Assembly: GCA_009760855.2 (NCBI GenBank)
Contig: WPIO01000421.1
Span: forward strand, 1 to 50,060
DNA length: 50,060 bases
From: Cristatella mucedo
Lineage: Eukaryota > Bryozoa > Phylactolaemata > Cristatellidae
Direction of reading: 5' to 3'
Below the pieces are notes generated by a model, which worked only from the letters and a program-made list of their open reading frames with translations, was not told the origin of the DNA and did not search any database. Below are positions 38,950-49,089 of the stretch, one piece after another. Each line of letters opens with the position of its first letter. The stretch's first letter is position 1. The translations under genes and the position numbers were made by a program.

Positions 38950-40262
38950 CACGTTTCGCACAAATTCGCAGCAGATCACGGAATATGTAAAAACTTCAAA
39001 TCTACATTTAGGAGCGTGCGCTGGCTGGCAGAAAAGTGCTGCACCTTGTTTTGAGCATTTCGCACTCGAATAATACATTTTGCACGAGTTTGCAGCAGAT
39101 CGCGGAATATCTAGAAAGTTTAAATCTACATATCAAAGCGTGCGCTGGCTAGCAGCAGCAGAGTGCTGTACCATGTTTTAAGCATTTTCGCACGTAAATA
39201 ACACGTTTCGCACGAGTTCGCAGCAGATCGCAGAATATGTAGAAACTTCGAATCTACATATCGGAGCGTGCGCTGGCTGGCAGCAGAGTGCTGCACCATG
39301 TTTAAAGCATTTCGCACGTAAATAACACATTTCGCACGAGTTCTCAGCAGATCGCGGAATATGTAGAAAGTTCAAATCTGCATGTCGGAGCGTGTGCTGG
39401 CTGGCAGCAGAGTGCTGCACCTTGTTTTGAGCATTTCGCACTCGAATAACACATTTCGCACGAGTTCGCGCAGCAGATCGCTAAATATCTAGAAAGTTCA
39501 AATCTGCATGTCGGAGCGTGTGCTGGCTGGCAGCAGAGTGATGCACCATGAAAAAACATTTCGCACGTAAATAACACGTTTCGCACGAGTTCGCAGCAGA
39601 TCGCGGAATATGTAAAAAAATCGAATCTACATATCGGAGCGTGCGCTGGCTGGCAGCAGAGTGCAGCACCATGTTTAAAGCATTTCGCACGTGAATAACA
39701 CGTTTCGCACGAGTTCGCAGCAGATCGCGTAACATGTAGAAACTTCGAATCTACATATCGCAGCGTGCGCTGGCTGGCAGCACAGTGCTGCACCTAGTTT
39801 AAAGCATTTCGCACGTAAATAACACGTTTCGCACTACTTCGCAGCAAATCGCGGAATATGTAGAAACTTCGAATCTACATATCGGAGCGTGCGCTGGCTG
39901 GCAGCAGAGTGCTGCACCATGTTTAAAGCATTTCGCACGTAAAAAACACATTTCGCACGAGTTCCCAGCAGATCGCGGAATATGTAGAAACATCGAATCT
40001 ACATATCGGAGCGTGTGCTGGCTGGCAGCAGAGTGCTGCACCATGTTTAAAGCATTTCGCACGTAAATAACACGTTTCGCACAAAATCGCAGCAGATCAC
40101 GGAATATGTAAAAACTTCAAATCTACATTTGGGAGCGTGCGCTGGCTGGCAGAAAAGTGCTGCACCTTGTTTTGAGCATTTCGCACTCGAATAATACATT
40201 TCGCACGAGTTTGCAGCAGATCGCGGAATATCTAGAAAGTTTTGAATCTACATATTGAAGCA
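38950..40262. repeat. Marked satellite block, copy 3
   Basis: It repeats the ordered variants of the blocks at 25760 and 32620: B markers at 39064, 39440 and 40185, CCATGAAAAAACATT at about 39546, GCGTAACATG at 39727, GCACTACTTCG at 39832, GCACGTAAAAAACACA at about 39935 and GCACAAAATCGCAG at about 40078. The B marker to GCGTAACATG distance is 663 bp, against 658 and 660 in copies 1 and 2. The block ends at a deletion junction near 40260. Confidence 0.88.
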
Positions 40263-40282
40263 GCAGATCGCGTAACATGTGT
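40250..40282. other. Deletion junction at end of marked block copy 3 (75 bp lost)
   Basis: CATATTGAAG is joined to CAGCAGATCGCG, again at the GCAGCAG motif. Landmarks at 40148 and 40321 are 173 bp apart instead of 248. The sequence changes here from diverged to homogeneous units, so it may also be the junction of two array blocks. Confidence 0.8.
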
Positions 40283-43200
40283 AGAAACTTCAAATCTACA
40301 TTTAGGAGCGTGCGCTGGCTGGCAGCAGACTGCTGCACCTTGTTTTGAGCATTTCGCACGTAAATAACACATTTCGCACGAGTTCGCAGCAGATCGCGGA
40401 ATATCTAGAAAGTTTAAATCTGCATTTCGGAGCGTGTGCTGGCTGGCAGCAGAGTGCTGCACCATGTTTAAAGCATTTCGCACGTAAATAACACGTTTCG
40501 CACGAGTTCGCAGCAGATCGCGGAATATGTAGAAACTTCAAATCTACATATAGGAGCGTGTGCTGGCTGGCAGCAGAGTGCTGCACCATGTTTAAAGCAT
40601 TTCGCACGTAAATAACACGTTTTCGCACTAGTTCGCAGCAGATCGCGGAATATGTAGAAGAAACTTCGAATCTACATATCGGAGCGTGTGCTGGCTGGCA
40701 GCAGAGTGCTGCACCATGTTTAAAGCATTTCGCACGTAAATAACACGTTTCGCACGAGTTCGCGGCAGATCGCGGAATATGTAGACACTTCAAATCTACA
40801 TTTCGGAGCGTGCGCTGGCTGGCAGCAGAGTGCTGCACCTTGTTTAAAGCATTTCGCACGTAAATAACACGTTTCGCACGAGTTCGCAGCAGATCGCTAA
40901 ATATCTAGAAAGTTCAAATCTGCATGTCGGAGCGTGTGCTGGCTGGCAGCAGAGTGCTGCACCATGTTTTTAAAGCATTTCGCACGTAAATAACACGTTT
41001 TTCGCACTAGTTCGCAGCAGATCGCGGAATATGTAGAAACTTCGAATCTACATATCGGAGCGTGTGCTGGCTGGCAGCAGAGTGCTGCACCATGTTTAAA
41101 GCATTTCGCACGTAAATAACACGTTTCGCACGAGTTCGCAGCAGATCGCGGAATATGTAGAAACTTCAAATCTACATTTCGGAGCGTGTGCTGGCTGGCA
41201 GCAGAGTGCTGCACCTCGTTTTGAGCATTTCGCACTCGAATAACTCATTTCGCACGAGTTCGCAGCAAATCGCGGAATATCTAGAAAGTTCAAATCTGCA
41301 TGTCGGAGCGTGTGCTGGCTGGCAGCAGAGTGCTGCACCATGTTTAAAGCATTTCGCACGTAAATAACACGTTTCGCACGAGTTCGCAGCAGATCGCGGA
41401 ATATGTAGAAACTTCAAATCTACATTTCGGAGCGTGCGCTGGCTGGCAGCAGAGTGCTGCACCTTGTTTAAAGCATTTCGCACGTAAAAACACGTTTCGC
41501 ACCAGTTCGCAGCAGATCGCGGAATATCTAGAAAGTTCAAATCTACATATCGGAGCGTGCGCTGGCTAGCAGCAGAGTGCTGCACCATGTTTAAAGCATT
41601 TCGCACGTAAATAACACGTTTCGCACGAGTTCGCAGCAGATCGCGGAATATGTAGAAACTTCAAATCTACATATCGGAGCGTGCGCTGGCTGGCAGCAGA
41701 GTGCTGCACCTTGTTTAAAGCATTTCGCACGTAAATAACACGTTTCGCACGAGTTCGCAGCAGATCGCGGAATATCTAGAAAGTTCAAATCTGCATGTCG
41801 GAGCGTGTGCTGGCTGGCAGCAGAGTGCAGCACCATGTTTAAAGCATTTCGCACGTAAATAACACGTTTCGCACGAGTTCGCAGTAGATCGCGGAATATG
41901 TAGAAACGTAAATTCTACATTTCGGAGCGTGCGCTGGCTGGCAGCAGAGTGCTGCACCATGTTTAAAGCATTTCGCACGTAAATAACACGTTTCGCACGA
42001 GTTCGCAGCAGATCGCGGAATATGTAGAAAGTTCGAAAATCTACATATCGGAGCGTGTGCTGGCTGGCAGCAGAGTGCTGCACCATGTTTAAAGCATTTC
42101 GCACGTAAATAACACGTTTCGCACGAGTTCGCAGCAGATCGCGGAATATGTAGAAACTTCAAATCTACATATCGGAGCGTGTGCTGGCTGGCAGCAGAGT
42201 GCTGCACCATGTTTAAAGCATTTCGCACGTAAATAACACGTTTCGCACGAGTTCGCAGCAGATCGCGGAATATGTAGAAACTTCAAATCTACATGTCGGA
42301 GCGTGTGCTGACTGGCAGCAGAGTGCTGCACCATGTTTAAAGCATTTCGCACGTAAATAACACGTTTCGCACGAGTTCGCAGCAGATCGCGGAATATGTA
42401 GAAACTTCAAATCTGCATGTCGGAGCGTGAGCTGACTGGCAGCAGAGTGCTGCACCATGTTTAAAGCATTTCGCACGTAAATAATACGTTTCGCAACGAG
42501 TTCGCAGCAGATTGCAGAATATGTAGAAACTTCAAATCTACATGTCAGAGCGTGTGCTGGCTGGCAGCAGAGTGCTGCACCTTGTTTAGAGCATTTCGCA
42601 CTCGAATAACACGTTTCGCACGAGTTCGCAGTAGATCGCCGAATAACCGGAAACTTCAAATCTACATGTCGGAGCGTGTGCTGGCTGGCAGCAGAGCGCT
42701 GCACCATGTTTTAAAGCATTTCGCACGTAAATAACACGTTTCGCACGAGTTCGCAGCAGATCGCGGAATATGTAGAAACTTCGAATCTACATATCGGAGC
42801 GTGTGCTGGCTGGCAGCAGAGTGCTGCACCATGTTTAAAGCATTTCGCACGTAAATAACACGTTTCGCACGAGTTCGCAGCAGATCGCGGAATATGTAGA
42901 AACTTCAAATCTACATTTCGGAGCGTGGCCTGGCTGGCAGCAGAGTGCTGCACCTTGTTTAAAGCATTTCGCACGTAAATAACACATTTCGCACGAGTTC
43001 GCAGCAGATCGCGGAATATGTAGAAACTTCAAATCTGCATATCGGAGCGTGTGCTGGCTGGCAGCAGAGTGCTGCACCATGTTTTAAAGCATTTCGCACG
43101 TAAATAACACGTTTCGCACGAGTTCGCAGCAGATCGCGGAATATGTAGAAACTTCAAATCTACATATCGGAGCGTGTGCTGGCTGGCAGCAGAGTGCTGC

Positions 43201-43345
43201 ACCATGTTTAAAGCATTTCGCACGTAAATAACACGTTTCGCACAAGTTCGCAGCAGATCGCGGAATATGTAGAAACTTCAAATCTACATTTAGGAGCGTG
43301 CGCTGGCTGGCAGCAGAGTGCTGCACCTTGTTTTGAGCATTTCGC

Positions 43346-43718
43346 ACTCGAATAACACATTTCGCACGAGTTCGCAGCAGATCGCGGAATATCTAGAAAG
43401 TTTAAATCTGCATTTCGGAGCGTGTGCTGGCTGGCAGCAGAGTGCTGCACCATGTTTAAAGCATTTCGCACGTAAATAACACGTTTCGCACGAGTTCGCA
43501 GCAGATCGCGGAATATGTAGAAACTTCGAATCTACATATCGGAGCGTGTGCTGGCTGGCAGCAGAGTGCTGCACCATGTTTAAAGCATTTCGCACGTAAA
43601 TAACACGTTTCGCACGAGTTCGCAGCAGATCGCGGAATATGTAGAAACTTCAAATCTACATTTCGGAGCGTGCGCTGGCTGGCAGCAGAGTGCTGCACCT
43701 TGTTTTGAGCATTTCGCA
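43346..43718. repeat. Example AAB trimer higher-order repeat (372 bp)
   Basis: Two B markers (ACTCGAATAA) lie exactly 372 bp apart with A-state sequence between them, giving one B per three units. Other 370-376 bp steps include 14694-15068, 15814-16186, 18049-18421-18793, 19826-20198-20570, 22312-22684, 23551-23923, 29570-29943-30317, 34917-35292-35664-36036, 39064-39440 and 44588-44960. The trimer is the clearest higher-order unit in the array. Confidence 0.88.
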
Positions 43719-45997
43719 CTCGAATAACACATTTCGCACGAGTTCGCAGCAGATCGCGGAATATCTAGAAAGTTCAAATCTGCATATCGGAGCGTGCGCT
43801 GGCTTGCAGCAGAGTGCTTCACCTTGTTTAAAGCATTTCGCACGTAAATAACACGTTTCGCACCAGTTCGCAGCAGATCGCAGAATATGTAGAAACTTCA
43901 AATCTACATATCGGAGCGTGCGCTGGCTGGCAGCAGAGTGCTGCACCATGTTTAAAGCATTTCGCACGTAAATAACACATTTCGCACGAGTTCGCAGCAG
44001 ATCGCGGAATATGTAGAAACTTCAAATCTACATATCGGAGCGTGCGCTGGCTGGCAGCAGAGTGCTGCACCTTGTTTAAAGCAGTTCGCACGTAAATAAC
44101 ACGTTTCGCACGAGTTCGCAGCAGATCGCGGAATACGTAGAAACTTCAAATCTACATATCGGAGCGTGTGCTGGCTGGCAGCAGAGTGCTGCACCTTGTT
44201 TTAAAGCATTTCGCACGTAAATAACACGTTTCGCACGAGTTCGCAGCAGATCGCGGAATATGTAGAAACTTCGAATCTACATATCGGAGCGTGCGCTGGC
44301 TGGCAGCAGAGTGCTGCACCATGTTTAAAGCATTTCGCACGTAAGTAACACGTTTCGCACGAGTTCGCAGCAGATCGCGGAATATGTAGAAACTTCGAAT
44401 CTACATATCGGAGCGTGTGCTGGCTGGCAGCAGAGTGCTGCACCATGTTTAAAGCATTTCGCACGTAAATAACACGTTTCGCACGAGTTCGCAGCAGATC
44501 GCGGAATATGTAGAAACTTCAAATCTACATTTCGGAGCGTGCGCTGGCTGGCAGCAGAGTGCTGTATCTTGTTTTAAAGCATTTCGCACTCGAATAACAC
44601 ATTTCGCACGAGTTCGCAGCAGATCGCTAAATATCTAGAAAGTTCAAATCTGCATATCGGAGCGTGAGCTGGCTGGCAGCAGAGTGCTGCACCTTGTTTA
44701 AAGCATTTCGCACGTAAATAACACGTTTTGCACGAGTTCGCAGCAGATCGCGGAATATGTAGAAACTTCGAATCTACATATCGGAGCGTGTGCTGGCTGG
44801 CAGCAGAGTGCTGCACCATGTTTAAAGCATTTCGCACGTAAATAACACGTTTCGCACGAGTTCGCAGCAGATCGCGGAATATGTAGAAACTTCAAATCTA
44901 CATTTCGGAGCGTGTGCTGGCTGGCAGCAGAGTGCTGCACCTTGTTTTGAGCATTTCGCACTCAAATAACACATTTCGCACGAGTTCGCAGCAGATCGCG
45001 GAATATCTAGAAAGTTTAAATCTGCATTTCGGAGCGTGTGCTGGCTGGCAGCAGAGTGCTGCACCATGTTTAAAGCATTTCGCACGTAAATAACACGTTT
45101 CGCACAAGTTCGCAGCAGATCGCGGAATATGTAGAAACTGAAAATCTACATATCGGAGCGTGTGCTGGCTGGCAGCAGAGAGTGCTGCACCATGTTTAAA
45201 GCATTTCGCACGTAAATAACACGTTTCGCACGAGTTCGCAGCAGATCGCGGAATATGTAAAAACTTCAAATCTACATTTAGGAGCGTGCGCTGGCTGGCA
45301 GCAGAGTGCTGCACCATGTTTAAAGCATTTCGCACGTAAATAACACATTTCGCACGAGTTCGTAGCAGATCGCGGAATATGTAGAAAGTTCAAATCTACA
45401 TATCGGAGCGTGTGCTGGCTGGCAGCAGAGTGCTGCACCATGTTTAAAGCATTTCGCACGTAAATAACACGTTTCGCACGAGTTCGCAGCAGATCGCGGA
45501 ATATGTAGAAACTTCAAATCTACATATCGGAGCGTGCGCTGGCTGGCAGCAGAGTGCTGCACCTTGTTTAAAGCATTTCGCACGTAAATAACACGTTTCG
45601 CACTACTTCGCAGCAGATCGCGGAAATATGTAGAAACTTCAAATCTACATTTCGGAGCGTGTGCTGGCTGGCAGCAGAGTGCTGCACCATGTTTAAAGCA
45701 TTTCGCACGTAAATAATACGTTTCGCACGAGTTCGCAGCAGATCGCGGAATATGTAGAAACTTCAAATCTACATGTCGGAGCGTGGGCTGGCTGGCAGCA
45801 GAGTGCTGCACCTTGTTTAAAGCATTTCGCACGTAAATAACACGTTTCGCACGAGTTCGCAGCAGATCGCGGAATATGTAGAAACTTTAAATCTGCATAT
45901 CGGAGCGTGTGCTGGCTGGCAGCAGAGTGCTGCACCATGTTTAAAGCATTTCGCACGTAAATAACACGTTTCGCACGAGTTCGCAGCAGATCGCGGA

Positions 45998-46024
45998 ATA
46001 TGTAGAAACTTCGAATCTACATAT
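45998..46024. repeat. Dyad symmetry of type-A units (example)
   Basis: ATATGTAGA (45998-46006) and TCTACATAT (46016-46024) are perfect 9-bp inverted repeats around a 9-bp spacer that contains the palindrome TTCGAA. The dyad is present in most A units. In B segments the left arm reads ATATCTAGA and the right arm TCTGCATGT, so the pairing is lost. It could extrude a short cruciform or bind a dimeric protein; neither is shown by the sequence. Confidence 0.85.
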
Positions 46025-46042
46025 CGGAGCGTGTGCTGGCTG

Positions 46043-46057
46043 GCAGCAGAGTGCTGC
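46043..46057. repeat. Conserved 15-bp hairpin motif (example)
   Basis: GCAGCA, a 3-base loop GAG and TGCTGC form a perfect 6-bp inverted repeat. It recurs in most units and is among the least variable parts of the array. In some diverged units the loop is GAC (for example about 20165, 25010 and 38165), which lengthens the arms to 7 bp around one base. Confidence 0.85.
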
Positions 46058-46073
46058 ACCATGTTTAAAGCAT

Positions 46074-46109
46074 TTCGCACGTAAATAACACGTTTCGCAC
46101 GAGTTCGCA
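46074..46109. repeat. Phased TTCGCA sub-repeats within the unit (example)
   Basis: TTCGCA starts at 46074, 46094 and 46104, that is at unit positions 70, 90 and 100. The first two are longer (TTCGCACG). Spacings of 20 and 10 bp are close to whole turns of the helix. They may be remnants of a shorter ancestral repeat or a feature of nucleosome or protein positioning. Confidence 0.75.
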
Positions 46110-47428
46110 GCAGATCGCGGAATATGTAGAAACTTCGAATCTACATATCGGAGCGTGCGCTGGCTGGCAGCAGAGTGCTGCACCTTGTTTAAAGCATTTC
46201 GCACGTAAATAACACATTTCGCACGAGTTCGCAGCAGATCGCGGAATATGTAGAAACTTCAAATCTACATATCGGAGCGTGCGCTGGCTGGCAGCAGAGT
46301 GCTGCACCATGTTTAAAGCATTTCGCACGTAAATAACACATTTCGCACGAGTTCGCAGCAGATCGCGGAATATGTAGAAACTTCAAATCTGCATGTCGGA
46401 GCGTGCGCTGGCTGGCAGCAGAGTGCTGCACCTTGTTTAAAGCATTTCGCACGTAAATAACACGTTTCGCACGAGTTCGCAGCAGATCGCGGAATATGTA
46501 GAAACTTCGAATCTACATATCGGAGCGTGTGCTGGCTGGCAGCAGAGTGCTGCACCATGTTTAAAGCATTTCGCACGTAAATAACACACATTTCGCACGA
46601 GTTCGCAGCAGATCGCGGAATATGTAGAAACTTCAAATCTACATATCGGAGCGTGCGCTGGCTGGCAGCAGAGTGCTGCACCTGTGTTTAAAGCATTTCG
46701 CACGTAAATAACACGTTTTCGCACGAGTTCGCAGCAGATCGCGGAATATGTAGAAACTTCAAATCTGCATGTCGGAGCGTGTGCTGGCTGGCAGCAGAGT
46801 GCTGCACCATGTTTAAAGCATTTCGCACGTAAATAACACGTTTCGCACGAGTTCGCAGCAGATCGCGGAATATGTAGAAACTTCGAATCTGCATGTCGGA
46901 GCGTGCGCTGGCTGGCAGCAGAGTGCTGCACCATGTTTAAAGCATTTCGCACGTAAATAACACGTTTCGCACGAGTTCGCAGCAGATCGCGGAATATGTA
47001 GAAACTTCGAATCTACATATCGGAGCGTGTGCTGGCTGGCAGCAGAGTGCTGCACCATGTTTAAAGCATTTCGCACGTAAATAACCCGTTTCGCACAAGT
47101 TCGCAGCAGATCGCGGAATATGTAGAAACTTAAAATCTACATATCGGAGCCTGCACTGGCTATCAGCAGAGTGCTGCACCTTGTTTTGAGCATTTCGCAC
47201 GTAAATAACACGTTTCGCACGAGTTTGCAGCAGATCGCTGAATATGTAGAAACTTCGAATCTACATATCGGAGCGTGCGCTGGCTGGCAGCAGAGTGCTG
47301 CACCATGTTTAAAGCATTTCGCACGTAAATAACACGTTTCGCACGAGTTCGCAGCAGATCGCGGAATATGTAGAAACATCGAATCTACATATCGGAGCGT
47401 GTGCTGGCTGGCAGCAGAGTGCTGCACC

Positions 47429-47519
47429 TTGTTTTGAGCATTTCGCACTCGAATAACACATTTCGCACGAGTTTGCAGCAGATCGCGGAATATCTAGAAA
47501 GTTCAAATCTGCATGTCGG
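47429..47519. repeat. Reference type-B segment
   Basis: This is a clear example of the second sequence state, which straddles the unit boundary chosen for type A. It differs by a linked set of changes: TTGTTTTGAGC for ATGTTTAAAGC, GCACTCGAATAACACA for GCACGTAAATAACACG, ATCTAGAAAG for ATGTAGAAAC and CTGCATGTCGG for CTACATATCGG. B segments also carry TCTAGA, which A units lack. The linkage of these sites over about 90 bp shows that A and B are true subfamilies and not scattered mutation. Confidence 0.92.
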
Positions 47520-49089
47520 AGCGTGTGCTGGCTGGCAGCAGAGTGCTGCACCATGTTTTTAAAGCATTTCGCACGTAAATAACACATTTCGCACGAGTTC
47601 GCAGCAGATCGCGGAATATGTAGAAACTTCAAATCTGCATGTCGGAGCGTGGGCTGGCTGGCAGCAGAGTGCTGCACCTTGTTTAAAGCATTTCGCACGT
47701 AAATAACACGTTTCGCACGAGTTCGCAGCAGATCGCGGAATATGTAGAAACTTCAAATCTACATTTCGGAGCGTGTGCTGGCTGGCAGCAGAGTGCTGCA
47801 CCATGTTTAAAGCATTTCGCACGTAAATAACACGTTTCGCACGAGTTTCGCAGCAGATCGCGGAATATGTAGAAACTTAAATCTACATATCGGAGCGTGG
47901 CGCTGGCTGGCAGCAGAGTGCTGCACAATGTTTAAAGCATTTCGCACGTAAATAACACGTTTCGCACGAGTTCGCAGCAGATCGCGGAATATGTAGAAAC
48001 TTCGAATCTACATATCGGAGCGTGTGCTGGCTGGCAGCAGAGTGCTGCACCATGTTTAAAGCATTTCGCACATAAATAACACATTTCGCACGAGTTCGCA
48101 GCAGATCGCGGAATATGTAGAAACTTCGAATCTACATATCGGAGCGTGTGCTGGCTGGCAGCAGAGTGCTGCACCATGTTTAAAGCATTTCGCACGTAAA
48201 TAACACGTTTCGCACGAGTTCGCAGCAGATCGCGGAATATGTAGAAACTTCAAATCTACATTTCGGAGCGTGCGCTGGCTGGCAGCAGAGTGCTGCACCT
48301 TGTTTAAAGCATTTCGCACGTAAATAACACATTTCGCACGAGTTCGCAGCAGATCGCGGAATATGTAGAAACTTCAAATCTGCATGTCGGAGCGTGTGCT
48401 GGCTGGCAGCAGAGTGCTGCACCATGTTTAAAGCATTTCGCACGTAAATAACACGTTTCGCACGAGTTCGCAGCAGATCGCGGAATATGTAGAAACTTCG
48501 AATCTACATATCGGAGCGTGCTCTGGCTGGCAGCAGAGTGCTGCACCTTGTTTAAAGCATTTCGCACGTAAATAACACGTTTCGCACGAGTTCGCAGCAG
48601 ATCGCGGAATATGTAGAAACTTCGAATCTACATATCGGAGCGTGCGCTGGCTGGCAGCAGAGTGCTGCACCATGTTTAAAGCATTTCGCACGTAAATAAC
48701 ACGTTTCGCACGAGTTCGCAGCAGATCGCAGAATATGTAGAAACTTCAAATCTACATGTCGGAGCGTGTGCTGGCTGGCAGCAGAGTGCTGCACCATGTT
48801 TAAAACATTTCGCACGTAAATAACACGTTTCGCACGAGTTCGCAGCAGATCGCGGAATATGTAGAAACTTCAAATCCACATTTAGGAGCGTGCGCTGGCT
48901 GGCAGCAGAGTGCTGCACCTTGTTTTGAGCATTTCGCACTCGAATAACACATTTCGCACGAGTTCGCAGCAGATCGCGGAATATCTAGAAAGTTTAAATC
49001 TGCATGTCGGAGCGTGTGCTGGCTGGCAGCAGAGTGCTGCACCATGTTTAAAGCATTTCGCACGTAAATAACACGTTTCGCACAAGTTC

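Larger units (their letters stand above)
33900..38950. repeat. Diverged satellite domain 2 (duplicate of domain 1)
   Basis: It carries the domain-1 variants in the same order: GCGTTTCGTAGCG at 34362 and 35728 (related form at 37517), GGTAAAACTTC at 35212, 36207, 36991 and 37996, and CGAGGTCGCAG at about 38094. B markers lie at 34298, 34917, 35292, 35664, 36036, 36284, 36696, 37075, 37825, 38073 and 38444. Offsets to domain 1 are 16868 (17494 to 34362) and 16871 (18857 to 35728), about 136 units. The part at 34310-34800 is closer to 22940-23400 (shared GCACGTGTTCGC and AACGCGTTTCACACG), so the segment is a mosaic of several domain-1 sources. Confidence 0.87.
46005..46128. repeat. Reference type-A monomer (124 bp)
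   Basis: This is one exact copy of the commonest unit, phased to start at GAAACTTCGAAT. In order it holds: the right part of a 27-bp dyad (unit positions 1-20), a GC-rich block with a 15-bp hairpin (39-53), TTTAAAGC (60-67), three TTCGCA motifs starting at 70, 90 and 100, and GATCGCGGAATATGTA at the end. The A state is defined by CCATGTTTAAAGC, GCACGTAAATAACACG, ATGTAGAAAC and TACATATCGG. GCAGCAGA occurs twice in the unit (39 and 103). No CENP-B box is present. Confidence 0.95.

Noticed and set aside
46104-46120. Possible CENP-B box in TTCGCAGCAGATCGCGG
   Set aside because: The core consensus is TTCG-N4-A-N2-CGGG. This sequence has TTCG, four bases, A and two bases, but then TCGCGG, so the CGGG element is out of place. 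The near-miss variant GATCGGGG (17717) is also offset by one base.
46005-46128. tRNA gene or tRNA-derived SINE as the unit
   Set aside because: Only the 8-base TTCGAATC core resembles a tRNA element. No cloverleaf can be drawn and there is no A/B tail, target-site duplication or dispersed copy.
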